Of a stretch of DNA of 63,820 bases, positions 27,744 to 35,958 are shown piece after piece. Each line of letters opens with the position of its first letter. Position 1 is the first letter of the stretch. The position numbers and the translations under genes are program-made. The stretch covers positions 1 to 63,820 of the forward strand of contig CAJTXA010000017.1 of NCBI GenBank assembly GCA_910579865.1. Reading direction: 5' to 3'. Source of the DNA: an uncultured Lachnospiraceae bacterium. Lineage in GTDB: Bacteria; Bacillota; Clostridia; Lachnospirales; Lachnospiraceae. The notes under the pieces are model-generated. The model was given only the letters and a program-made list of their open reading frames with translations. It was not told the origin of the DNA and did not search any database.

Positions 27744-28865
27744 ATGCAGTTACCATACTCTGACAATTTAGAAACGGAGTATTTAAGTCATATATTTGAT
27801 AATACAAGTGAGTGTTATAAATTTTTTTGGTTTCAGGCAATTATTTTTAAAGTTTTAGAAGGAAAACAGTATATAACTTATGAAGAATTAATTGATGAGA
27901 TGATTGCAAATGCATGGTATATGGTAGTGGAATATCATTTAAATTTAGGACCAAGAGATACTTTAGAAGGTTTAGTACATTATTTACATCAAATATCCCA
28001 GTTGCGATCTTCGGAAAAGAAAGAAAATATTATTGATTATTTAAAGAATTGCAAAGATAAAGAGATAGCAAAACGAAAAAGAATACTTACAAAAAATGTT
28101 CCTTATCGGATGCAGGCTCCTTTTGTGGCTCATATAAGAGGAAAAGAGTGGAATGTATCAGAACAGATATTAGTATCTAAAATTAATCAGGAACATAGAT
28201 TAATGTATTACTTTGAAATGCTAAATGGTATGCAGAGCGTAATTCGAATAGATCCAGATTGGTTTGCTTATATACATAAGAATCAGGAAATTATAAAGGG
28301 GTGGTTACAATATCATATGCTTATCTATTTACAAAGACGAAATCCAAGTGTTCCTGGAATTGCAGGCAAATTGTATCCACCAAAGGAAAGAAAATTAGAG
28401 AGGGTTAAGAAATATTGGAAATTGTTATTAACATTACAACCAATTTATGAGATTTATGGATATAAGCAGTTGTCAGAGAAAGATATTTCAATTGATCATT
28501 TTGTTCCATGGTCTTATGTGGCTCATGATGAATTTTGGAATTTACATCCTACTATACGAAGCATTAATAGCAGTAAAAGCAATAGTTTGCCAGATTGGAA
28601 AACCTATTTTCCAAGATTAGTAAAATTGGAATATATTTCGTACAATATGATATGGAAATACCATGTGGTACATGATGAATTTGAGAAATGTAGAAAGGAA
28701 CATTTAAATGATGATATAGTACGTAGAAAAATTTATCAAGTAGGACAAGACTTTGTAAGTTTTTCTAATGCATTAGAAGAAACAATACAGCCAGTCTACC
28801 AGTCTGCAAAAAATTGTGGATTTAAGAATTGGATTTATGAAGAGAAATGTGGTATAAATAGGTAA
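27744..28865 (+). CDS. HNH endonuclease-domain protein
   Basis: The 373-residue protein carries a C-terminal HNH-like site: ISIDHFVPWSYVAHDEFWNL (Asp251-His252, His261) followed by the Asn of IRSINSSKSNSLPDW. This gives the His-Asn-His/Lys pattern of HNH_4-like nucleases. The N-terminal 240 residues are helical and not recognised. They include the basic block KRKRILTKNVPYRMQAPF and could provide partner binding or target recognition. GGGGGTGAAGG precedes the ATG, 11 bp after the helicase stop. As second effector after the NERD-UvrD helicase it would supply DNA cleavage. No third gene follows in the unit. Confidence 0.78.
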   Translation: MQLPYSDNLETEYLSHIFDNTSECYKFFWFQAIIFKVLEGKQYITYEELIDEMIANAWYMVVEYHLNLGPRDTLEGLVHYLHQISQLRSSEKKENIIDYLKNCKDKEIAKRKRILTKNVPYRMQAPFVAHIRGKEWNVSEQILVSKINQEHRLMYYFEMLNGMQSVIRIDPDWFAYIHKNQEIIKGWLQYHMLIYLQRRNPSVPGIAGKLYPPKERKLERVKKYWKLLLTLQPIYEIYGYKQLSEKDISIDHFVPWSYVAHDEFWNLHPTIRSINSSKSNSLPDWKTYFPRLVKLEYISYNMIWKYHVVHDEFEKCRKEHLNDDIVRRKIYQVGQDFVSFSNALEETIQPVYQSAKNCGFKNWIYEEKCGINR

Positions 28866-28937
28866 AAAATAAGGTGATTTTTATAAGAAAGTATGTTACA
28901 ATGAAGCATACTATAATATATAGAAGGAGAGTTTAAA

Positions 28938-31319
28938 ATGAGAAGAAAATTGACAATCAGTATAGCCGCTGCTGCCGCTATATTTATGATGGCCAATAAT
29001 CCTGTTTTAGCAAACTGGGAGCAAACAAATGGAACATGGAATTATAAGGAAAGCGGTCAAAATGTAACAAACACATGGAAACAAGTGGATGGAAAATGGT
29101 ATTATTTTAATAGGGCAGGAGAGATGCAGTCTGGATGGCTGGAAAAAGATGGAAAATGGTACTATTTAGATTCGAATAATGGAGACATGAAAGAGGGATG
29201 GGTAAAAGACGGAGAAAAATGGTATTATTTAGATAATGCAACAGGAGAGATGCAATCTGGATGGTTGGAAAAAGAAGGAAAATGGTATTATTTAGATCCC
29301 AATGATGGAGATATGAAAGAGGGATGGGTACAGGATGATAAAAAGTGGTATTATTTAGATGATAAAACAGGAGAAATGGCAACAGGCTGGAAGAAGACAG
29401 GAAACAATTGGTATTTTCTGGATAATTCAGGTTCTATGCAAACGGGAGTTGTAGAGGTAAATGGAAAGATCTATGCATTAGATGAAGCAAATGGGAATAT
29501 GAAAACAGGAACCGTTTTACTAAGTAATAATTTGACCTATACCTTTGATCCTATTACAGGAGAGGCAGTAGGTGATACGATTCCAGTACCAACAAAGGCA
29601 TATAGTTCCGATGGAAGAAAACAAGAAGATCTTTCTGCTACAGTAAAACAACAGATACAAAAAATGCAGGAAAGACAATGGGAAGAGGAACGAAATAGTT
29701 ACAGTAGTTCTGATGATGATGATGACGATGATGACGATTCTTCAAGTTCAAGCAGTACAGTAAGGAATGTGAAAATTCAAGAAATTACAGTACCAAAAAG
29801 TGGAATGGTAGATGTAGTCTTATCACAGGCAGTAAGTTTGGATATTTCTAATTTTTATATTAGTTGTCCAGCTGGAAAAGATATGACTATTTTAAAGGTA
29901 GAAACAGAAAAAGGAATAAAAAAGAATAAGGTATATCATATTACAACAACACATTTTAATGATAATACTTATAATATGGAAATTACATTGTCCAATGGAA
30001 AAAAAATAGAAAAGACATTTGAGACAAGTTTAGCAGCTCCAGAAATTACAGATATAGAAACAAAAAGAATAGATAAAAATACAGCAAAAGTTTCATTTAT
30101 ATCAGATAGTGCAGGTGCACTTTACTATATGGTAGTTCCAACAAATACATCTAAACAAACATTGTCTACACAAACAGCATCACTACAAGTACTATTAGGT
30201 GCAGAACAAGTCCCACAGACAGGGCAGGATGTACAGAAAAATGGAACCTTTATGAAGCTTGATAAAAGAGGAATGTATGATTTGACAATAAAAGATTTAA
30301 AAGAAGATCAAGCTTATACCATTTATTTTGCAACAGCACAGACAGAAGAAGATAATGCGGTGCTTCGAGGATCAGAGTTAATTGCAGCAAAACCAGAAGG
30401 AGGAAGTTCTGGAGAAAATGTTGGAAAGATAGAAATTGAAGAGGCAGATGCTGTTTCGGATAGCAAAATTAAGTTTGTACTTAATAAACCAACAGACAAA
30501 AAATTAACTTTAGAAGATATTCAGGTAGAATGTGTGAATGGTGAAGTTCATATTGGCGGAATAGAAACAGAGGATAATAAAACTTATTATATTCCAATGC
30601 AGCCATATTGGTTTATGAATAGTCATACTGGTTATACAGTATATGTAACATTGCCAGATGGCAGTAAATTAGAGAAAAAGTTTTATACCGATTTTGATTA
30701 TCCTAATTTGAATGAAATAGTAGTAAAACGAATTGCAGAAGATGAGATTGAAGTAACGTTCCGTTCAGATGAGGGGGGGTTATTTTATTATGGAACAACA
30801 GAAAATCCAGAAGAAAGTGAGTTGCCAACTGCAGATGAAATTGTAGAAAATGGTTTAAAAGCAAATTTAGCTGGTGGTCATAATCGATTAAATGTAACGA
30901 TAGGTAAAGAGGATAAGTGGTTTTATCTTGTTCCAATTGATGAAAAAGGAAATCGGCCTCCAAGATTTCCAGAGAGAGCTGAAATTCCAGTGGAAATAGA
31001 AGAGCCAGGATCCGATTCAAATGATGTGGTAGAAATGGAAAGTATTACATATTCTACAAATAGTATAGGCTATCATAAACTAACAATAACATTAAAAGAT
31101 GCAATTGATATACTTGGAGTAGAAAAAGAAAGTATAAAAATTTATCCTTTAGATGGACAAAACTTAGAAACAGTACCTAGTATTGTCGGAAGGGGAGAAA
31201 CGTATGATGGGCCAAATGTTTTTTATCTTCAATACAATATTAAATTCCTTAGTGGTAGATATGAGTTAGAATTTCCATATGAAGGGGTAACTTATAGAAA
31301 AGAATTTGAGATAAAGTAA
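28938..31319 (+). CDS. secreted cell-wall-binding repeat protein
   Basis: An N-terminal signal peptide (MRRKLTISIAAAAAIF...VLA) is followed by about seven to eight choline-binding-like (CW) repeats of about 20-22 residues, each of the form GWLEKDGKWYYLD. These domains anchor proteins to wall polymers. Residues about 255-280 form a stretch of nine Asp followed by six Ser and a Thr, a likely flexible linker. The remaining roughly 510 residues contain repeated beta-rich Ig-like units ending in YRKEFEIK. The catalytic or binding role of the C-terminal part is unknown. AGAAGGAGAG precedes the ATG. An inverted repeat (AGTATG, 11 nt, CATACT) lies at 28890-28912 in the leader or promoter. Confidence 0.85.
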   Translation: MRRKLTISIAAAAAIFMMANNPVLANWEQTNGTWNYKESGQNVTNTWKQVDGKWYYFNRAGEMQSGWLEKDGKWYYLDSNNGDMKEGWVKDGEKWYYLDNATGEMQSGWLEKEGKWYYLDPNDGDMKEGWVQDDKKWYYLDDKTGEMATGWKKTGNNWYFLDNSGSMQTGVVEVNGKIYALDEANGNMKTGTVLLSNNLTYTFDPITGEAVGDTIPVPTKAYSSDGRKQEDLSATVKQQIQKMQERQWEEERNSYSSSDDDDDDDDDSSSSSSTVRNVKIQEITVPKSGMVDVVLSQAVSLDISNFYISCPAGKDMTILKVETEKGIKKNKVYHITTTHFNDNTYNMEITLSNGKKIEKTFETSLAAPEITDIETKRIDKNTAKVSFISDSAGALYYMVVPTNTSKQTLSTQTASLQVLLGAEQVPQTGQDVQKNGTFMKLDKRGMYDLTIKDLKEDQAYTIYFATAQTEEDNAVLRGSELIAAKPEGGSSGENVGKIEIEEADAVSDSKIKFVLNKPTDKKLTLEDIQVECVNGEVHIGGIETEDNKTYYIPMQPYWFMNSHTGYTVYVTLPDGSKLEKKFYTDFDYPNLNEIVVKRIAEDEIEVTFRSDEGGLFYYGTTENPEESELPTADEIVENGLKANLAGGHNRLNVTIGKEDKWFYLVPIDEKGNRPPRFPERAEIPVEIEEPGSDSNDVVEMESITYSTNSIGYHKLTITLKDAIDILGVEKESIKIYPLDGQNLETVPSIVGRGETYDGPNVFYLQYNIKFLSGRYELEFPYEGVTYRKEFEIK

Positions 31320-31428
31320 AAGCTTAGAAGAGAAACTTTTATATTTTAGAAAACTAAATTACAAAGGGAAAAGGGTGTGTTTATGAATGACAAATGTAGT
31401 CGTTTATAAATGCACCCTTTTTAAGTAA

Positions 31429-31467
31429 TTGACAAACATACTAAAAGTATGATAGTATTAACATACT
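31429..31467 (+). promoter_or_regulatory. TetR gene promoter with two operator-like palindromes
   Basis: TTGACA at 31429-31434 is a consensus -35 box. The spacer contains the perfect palindrome CATACT-AAA-AGTATG (31437-31451) and the -10 region lies near TAGTAT (31453-31458). A second dyad, AGTAT-TAAC-ATACT, spans 31454-31467. Operators inside the promoter imply autorepression by the TetR protein encoded 25 bp downstream. Confidence 0.65.
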
Positions 31468-31491
31468 ATTGGTAGGTTAGGAGGAGGTAAA

Positions 31492-32145
31492 GTGGCTAGA
31501 AATAAACATCCAGAAGAAACTATAAATCGAATATTAGAGGTTTCTTTTCGATTATTTATGGAAAAGGGATACGAACATACTTCGATTCAAGATATTATTG
31601 ATCATTTAGGAGGACTTAGTAAAGGTGCAATCTACCATCATTTTAAATCAAAAGAGGATATCTTAGTTGCTGTTACAAATAAGATGACAGAAGAATCAAA
31701 TCAGATTTTGCTTACGATTCGTAATCGTACAGATCTTACTGGAAAGGAAAAACTAAAAACTATTTTTAAAGAATCTATTTTTCGACCTGTGCAAGATGAT
31801 ATTTTTACAGTAGCTCCTGATCTAAGTAATAATGCAAGATTGCTTTATAGTATTTTCCGAGAAACAGTGGAAGAAGCAGCACCAAACTATATTTTGCCAA
31901 TTATTGAACAAGGGATTTTAGATGGTTCTATCCAGACCGATTATCCAGCAGAATTAGCGGAATTGATTATTCTTGCAGCCAATATTTGGATGAATCCAAT
32001 GATATTTAATAACTCAGCAGAGGAGGCTCATCGAAAGTTTATGGTATTTCGTCAGATGATGGAAGGGTTTCATTTGGATATTATCGATGATGAATTGTTA
32101 GATAGATTAAAGGAATTAGCGTTAATTTATCAAAAAAATAAATAA
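31492..32145 (+). CDS. TetR/AcrR-family transcriptional regulator
   Basis: The 217-residue protein starts with a canonical TetR HTH (FMEKGYEHTSIQDIIDHLGG, then SKGAIYHHFKSKEDI) followed by an all-helical ligand-binding domain. The GTG start follows AGGAGGAGGTAAA. The adjoining MFS transporter gene is downstream on the same strand, so it probably controls efflux together with its own synthesis; palindromes in its promoter support autorepression. The ligand is unknown. Confidence 0.92.
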   Translation: MARNKHPEETINRILEVSFRLFMEKGYEHTSIQDIIDHLGGLSKGAIYHHFKSKEDILVAVTNKMTEESNQILLTIRNRTDLTGKEKLKTIFKESIFRPVQDDIFTVAPDLSNNARLLYSIFRETVEEAAPNYILPIIEQGILDGSIQTDYPAELAELIILAANIWMNPMIFNNSAEEAHRKFMVFRQMMEGFHLDIIDDELLDRLKELALIYQKNK

Positions 32146-32179
32146 TAGATAGTATGTTTTCTTATTATATCAGTTATAT

Positions 32180-32207
32180 TCTGCCCATTTTTAGGGCAGA
32201 TCTATTT
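32180..32207 (+). terminator. possible terminator after the TetR gene
   Basis: TCTGCCC and GGGCAGA form a 7-bp stem with a 7-nt loop, followed by TCTATTTT. The T-run is weak, so read-through into the transporter gene is possible. Confidence 0.5.
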
Positions 32208-32218
32208 TAAATATATAC

Positions 32219-32235
32219 ATACCGCAATACGGTAT
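32219..32235 (+). promoter_or_regulatory. small inverted repeat upstream of MFS gene
   Basis: ATACCG, five bases and CGGTAT form a short dyad about 50 bp before the transporter start. It may be an operator, or part of the preceding terminator region. Confidence 0.35.
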
Positions 32236-32287
32236 TAAAATTTTTATAAGAAAAAGAAAATGTTTGTAGAAAATGGAGGTATAAGAA

Positions 32288-33523
32288 ATGGAACAACGAT
32301 TGTTTTCTAAAGATTTTATATTAGTAGTGATTGGACAGATTATTTCACTATTTGGTAATGCAACAATCAGGTTTGCTTTACCATTGTATTTACTAAATAA
32401 TACAGGCTCTTCTGCACTTTTTGGAATGGTGACAGCTTGTGCATTTATTCCTGCAATTTTATTATCACCAATAGGGGGAATTGTTGCAGATAAAGTAAAC
32501 AAACGAAATATTATGGTAATATTAGATTTTATAACGTCAATAGTGATAATTATCTTTTTCATCTTGTTTACAAAAGTAAATTTGATTCTTTTAGTGACAA
32601 TTACATTAATGATTTTATTTGGTATAGCGGGAGCATATCAACCTTCTGTACAGGCAAGTGTACCTGCCTTAGTAAGTCCAGAACAGTTTATGGCAGCAAA
32701 TTCTATTATTAATACAATAAGTGCCTTTTCCTCTTTAGTGGGACCTGTTCTTGGTGGAATTTTATATAGTACATATGGGTTAAAGCCAGTATTATTACTT
32801 TGTATTATATGTTTTCTTGCATCTGCTATTATGGAGCTTTTTATAAAAATACCTTTTATAAAGCAGGATAGAGATATTAAGATGTGGGAAAGCATTAAGC
32901 AAGATTTTACAGAAAGTATTCATTTTATTAGAAGAAAAAAACCTGTAATTGGGAAAGGGTTAATTATAGTTTGTGGAGTAAATTTATTTTTATCTTCTAT
33001 GATTATTGTAGGTTTACCCTATATGGTAACAGAAGTATTAGCCTTCGATACAGCTTTAGCCAATACATTGTATAGTCTTGCACAAGGAGCATTGGCAACA
33101 GGTGGGTTAGTTGGTGGCATAATTTCGGGAATTTATGCTAAGAAATTGACAATAAAAAAATCAGGAAATTTGATTTTAATTTGTTCTATTTGTGTTTTTC
33201 CAATGGGAATGGTTCTTATGTTTTCTCAATCTGAACTAATTGCTTATATGGTTATGACAGCTTGCTGCTTTTTAATTATGATAGTTTCTACTATTTTTAC
33301 AGTAGAAATGATGTCCTTTGTTCAAACAGAAACACCACAAAATTTAATTGGAAAAGTGATTTCTGTAATACTTACTGTTTCTATGTGTACACAACCAATA
33401 GGAAATACATTATATGGTATTTTATTTGAAGTTTTTAAAGGATATGAATTTGCAGTTATTTTGTTTGCAGGAGTTAGTTCTTTAGGAATAGGAATTCGAG
33501 CAAAGGAAGTTTTTCAGAAATAA
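32288..33523 (+). CDS. MFS transporter (drug-efflux type)
   Basis: The 411-residue protein is very hydrophobic with about 12 predicted membrane helices. Typical MFS elements include GGIVADKVNKRN between helices 2 and 3 (motif A-like) and GAYQPSVQASVPALVSPEQF, a feature of the macrolide-efflux/enterobactin-exporter-like group. AAATGGAGG precedes the ATG. Its position behind a TetR gene suggests inducible export of a toxic compound. The substrate is unknown. Confidence 0.9.
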   Translation: MEQRLFSKDFILVVIGQIISLFGNATIRFALPLYLLNNTGSSALFGMVTACAFIPAILLSPIGGIVADKVNKRNIMVILDFITSIVIIIFFILFTKVNLILLVTITLMILFGIAGAYQPSVQASVPALVSPEQFMAANSIINTISAFSSLVGPVLGGILYSTYGLKPVLLLCIICFLASAIMELFIKIPFIKQDRDIKMWESIKQDFTESIHFIRRKKPVIGKGLIIVCGVNLFLSSMIIVGLPYMVTEVLAFDTALANTLYSLAQGALATGGLVGGIISGIYAKKLTIKKSGNLILICSICVFPMGMVLMFSQSELIAYMVMTACCFLIMIVSTIFTVEMMSFVQTETPQNLIGKVISVILTVSMCTQPIGNTLYGILFEVFKGYEFAVILFAGVSSLGIGIRAKEVFQK

Positions 33524-33643
33524 TAAAAATATTAATCAACAAAGGTTTGTTTTATGTAAGTGCAAAGAAATCTATTTTATTTTGTTAGAGCAAAGTGCTA
33601 TAATAGAGTTATCACTTAATTGGAATGAAAGGAGAAAAATAGT

Positions 33644-34381
33644 ATGAAGCTTGTTTATGAAATTAACTTTCCCGATCTAAGTGCGGATGAAAAAGTGGAA
33701 TTTATGGATGATCTGCGTGATTCTATGCAAACCAGCTTTGAGAATCAGCCTTTCTCTGTTCAGCTTCTGGCTCAGACCTTGATCTTTACTCGCTGGTGGA
33801 ACTCCTATAAGTATATGGCTCCTAAGGAACCTACTCCTGAAATTTTAGGGATTGCCATAGAATTACTGTGGGACTTTCAGGAGGGTAAATGCAGCAAAAA
33901 AGAGTTTTTACGTTTTCAACAAAGTTTTTCCGATTCTGCATTGGAAATCCTGACTGGGGATGCTGGAGGGCTGAATGAAGATCCAGAAAGTGAAGCGTTT
34001 TTTCAAAAATATTTCATTCCCTGGAATTCTATGTCCTATAATGTATTTCTTTCTTATTTGTGTACTGTGTTGGAAGAAGCTGTTTCTCAAAACATCACAT
34101 GGGATGCTGTGGAAGGTGTTATTGATGGGGATATTAGCGACACCATGATAGATTTTTTTGAAACTATCTATCACACCTCTAATGAGCACAACTATTGTAC
34201 TTATTTAGATCGAGAAAAAGAAACATATAATACCATTACCTTTGCCCGAGTGATAGTCTTGCTCCAACAAGATATGTATACTGCTTTAAAGGGCATACCT
34301 CTCTCTAAATTGCGGGCGAAGTATCAGAACGAATACTTGTTTTCTCCGGAAGAGAGTATTAAAATTAGCGACTACCGTTAA
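33644..34381 (+). CDS. hypothetical protein, 245 aa, atypical composition
   Basis: I do not recognise a family. The soluble, acidic product starts KLVYEINFPDLSADEKVEFM and contains an aromatic central region (RWWNSYKYMAPKEPTPEI) and a C-terminal YLFSPEESIKISDY. It has no signal peptide or membrane segment. The gene uses clearly more C-ending and Leu CTG/CTC codons than its AT-rich neighbours, which suggests transfer from a different background. AAAGGAGAAA precedes the ATG, and a good terminator follows. Possibly an immunity-type or DUF protein; no function assigned. Confidence 0.6.
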   Translation: MKLVYEINFPDLSADEKVEFMDDLRDSMQTSFENQPFSVQLLAQTLIFTRWWNSYKYMAPKEPTPEILGIAIELLWDFQEGKCSKKEFLRFQQSFSDSALEILTGDAGGLNEDPESEAFFQKYFIPWNSMSYNVFLSYLCTVLEEAVSQNITWDAVEGVIDGDISDTMIDFFETIYHTSNEHNYCTYLDREKETYNTITFARVIVLLQQDMYTALKGIPLSKLRAKYQNEYLFSPEESIKISDYR

Positions 34382-34392
34382 TTCTAAATGTG

Positions 34393-34421
34393 GCGATAGC
34401 ATTTCATGGCTATTGCTTTTT
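34393..34421 (+). terminator. rho-independent terminator
   Basis: GCGATAGC and GCTATTGC (one G-T pair) form an 8-bp stem around an 8-nt loop, followed directly by TTTTTG. Confidence 0.7.
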
Positions 34422-34613
34422 GTTTTCAATTTATAGAATTGTAAAAAAGTTTTCTGTATTTAAAAGAAAAGTTAGGGATTTAGTGAAAAAAGAGTATAGA
34501 AAAAATAGTAAGAAATGAAATTATAGAAAGATAAGGTTGTAAATTTTAAGATTGTGTATTAAAAGTGAAACAAAGTTACTTATAAAATATGGATTATTTG
34601 ATATAGAACAGAG

Positions 34614-34669
34614 TGTCGCACTAAGAAAAGATAAAACAAGATATAATACAAATTTTACTTAGTGCGGCA
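34614..34669 (-). terminator. large-loop hairpin at the 3' end of the DtxR-like gene
   Basis: TGTCGCACTAAG and CTTAGTGCGGCA form a 12-bp stem with one G-T pair and a loop of about 32 nt, just past the minus-strand stop. It is probably a transcription end point, though the loop is long for a classical terminator. Confidence 0.45.
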
Positions 34670-34677
34670 GTCTTAGC

Positions 34678-35037
34678 TTATTGAAGATGTGTTTTAATAG
34701 CTTCAAAACTTTCTTTACTAATAACATGTTCCATTTTACAGGCATCTTCTAAGGCAATTTTTTCTGGAACACCGAGTGTAACTAGCCATTTAGAAAGAAA
34801 TTCATGACGCTCATAAATCATTTCTGCAATTTCACGTCCAGAATCAGTAAGATAAATAAAGCCTGCATTTGTTACGGTGATATGTTTCTTTTCTCTAAGA
34901 TGCTTCATTGCAATACTAACACTAGACTTTTTAAAACCAAGTTCGTTACAGATATCAACGGCACGAACAACAGGAAGTTGTTTACTTAAGATAAGAATGG
35001 TTTCTAGATAGTTTTCCGCAGATTCGTTTGTATTCAT
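34678..35037 (-). CDS. DtxR/MntR-family metal-dependent regulator
   Basis: The 119-residue protein has the DtxR winged helix (ENYLETILILSKQLPVVRAV, then DICNELGFKKSSVSIAMKHL) and a dimerisation domain with metal ligands (AEMIYERHEFLSKWL, then EDACKMEHVISKESFEAI). The C-terminal SH3-like domain is absent, as in MntR and IdeR-short forms. It is transcribed divergently from feoA; the palindrome at 35163-35186 resembles the DtxR operator and lies on the feo promoter. It therefore most likely represses ferrous iron uptake when metal is plentiful. Confidence 0.88.
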   Translation of the reverse strand: MNTNESAENYLETILILSKQLPVVRAVDICNELGFKKSSVSIAMKHLREKKHITVTNAGFIYLTDSGREIAEMIYERHEFLSKWLVTLGVPEKIALEDACKMEHVISKESFEAIKTHLQ

Positions 35038-35150
35038 AAAGTAGGTACCTCTTGCTTTCTTGGGATAAATTTGTGATATATTGTTAAAAGGTAGTATAAC
35101 ATAGTTCTAGTAAATTTTCAAATTTTTCTATCAATAAGAGAATATGGTTC

Positions 35151-35186
35151 TTGACAACGAGCTTAAGTTAGTATATACTAACCTAA
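35151..35186 (+). promoter_or_regulatory. feo promoter with DtxR-type operator
   Basis: TTGACA (35151-35156), a 17-bp spacer and TATACT (35174-35179) form a near-perfect sigma-A promoter. A dyad at 35163-35186 is centred on the perfect 16-bp palindrome GTTAGTATATACTAAC, flanked by TTAA and CTAA as in DtxR/IdeR boxes. The operator overlaps the -10 box, so bound repressor would block RNA polymerase. Confidence 0.78.
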
Positions 35187-35237
35187 AAGAGATTCGAAAT
35201 AAATATTAATTTAGGTAAAAGAAAGGGGAGAATCGTT

Positions 35238-35453
35238 ATGCCACTTACAATGGTAGAACTTGGAATACCAAATCGAATTCGAAAGATTGGTGGAAAAGAA
35301 GAAACACGCAAATTTTTAGAAAATCTTGGATTTGTAGCTGGAGGGATGGTTACAGTAATTTCGGAGTTTGGTGGAAATATGATTGTCAATGTAAAAGACT
35401 CTCGCATTGCGATAGGAAAAGATATGGCAAGTAAAATTATGGTAGTGAGATAG
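35238..35453 (+). CDS. feoA: FeoA-domain protein (first copy)
   Basis: The 71-residue protein is a single SH3-like FeoA domain: PLTMVELGIPNRIRKIGGKE, FLENLGFVAGGMVTVISEFG and a final GKDMASKIMV. FeoA works with the FeoB ferrous iron permease at the membrane. GAAAGGGGAG precedes the ATG. It is first in the operon behind the DtxR-controlled promoter. Confidence 0.9.
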   Translation: MPLTMVELGIPNRIRKIGGKEETRKFLENLGFVAGGMVTVISEFGGNMIVNVKDSRIAIGKDMASKIMVVR

Positions 35454-35528
35454 AAAACTTATAAAGAATAGAACATAAATAGTGATTGACAAGAAAAGTT
35501 AGTAATAAAGCAAAGAAAGGATTGTATT

Positions 35529-35750
35529 ATGAAAACGTTAAAAGAAGTAGCCTGCGGACAGACAGTTATTGTAAAAAGGCTAGTAGGAGAAGGGCCTGTT
35601 AAAAGAAGAATTATGGATATGGGAATTACAAAAGGAGTTTCTGTTTTTGTGCGAAAAGTTGCGCCACTTGGAGATCCAGTAGAAGTAACTGTAAGAGGAT
35701 ATGAGTTATCCCTACGAAAAGCAGATGCAGAACAGATTGAGATAGAGTGA
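35529..35750 (+). CDS. feoA: FeoA-domain protein (second copy)
   Basis: The second FeoA, 73 residues, has the classical pattern GQTVIVKRLVGEGPVKRRIM, then DMGITKGVSVFVRKVAPLGD and LSLRKADAEQIEIE. Paired feoA genes before feoB are normal in Lachnospiraceae. Here feoB does not follow: only 47 bp separate this stop from the small Cys-rich gene. AAAGGATTG precedes the start. Confidence 0.92.
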   Translation: MKTLKEVACGQTVIVKRLVGEGPVKRRIMDMGITKGVSVFVRKVAPLGDPVEVTVRGYELSLRKADAEQIEIE

Positions 35751-35797
35751 ATATATAGGATAATTGAAAGAAATAGATTTATCGGAAAGGAGACTTT

Positions 35798-35935
35798 ATG
35801 GGGACTTTTTTTGTTGGAGCAATTGTAGTTGGAGTTGTTTGCTTTAGTATTCGGAGTATGGTACGAGATAGACGGAATGGAAAGTCAGGACAGTGCAAAG
35901 GGGATTGTACACATTGTGGTGGGCACTGCCATTAG
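35798..35935 (+). CDS. FeoB-associated Cys-rich membrane protein
   Basis: This 45-residue gene starts at the ATG at 35798 after GGAAAGGAGA. One N-terminal membrane helix (GTFFVGAIVVGVVCFSI) is followed by a basic turn and the cysteine cluster CKGDCTHCGGHCH. Peptides of this type normally lie immediately after feoB and are thought to assist iron transport. Its presence without feoB supports loss of feoB from this operon. Confidence 0.85.
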   Translation: MGTFFVGAIVVGVVCFSIRSMVRDRRNGKSGQCKGDCTHCGGHCH

Positions 35936-35958
35936 AAGCAGGAGGTTACAAAAAAGTA

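Noticed and set aside
29107..29382. Minus-strand frame opposite the cell-wall repeats
   Set aside because: Its repetition mirrors the plus-strand CW repeats and it has no family resemblance.
35893..35958. Earlier start for the Fur-like gene
   Set aside because: It would overlap the Cys-rich peptide gene in another frame and adds residues not typical of the family; ATG 35959 with AGGAGGT upstream is better.
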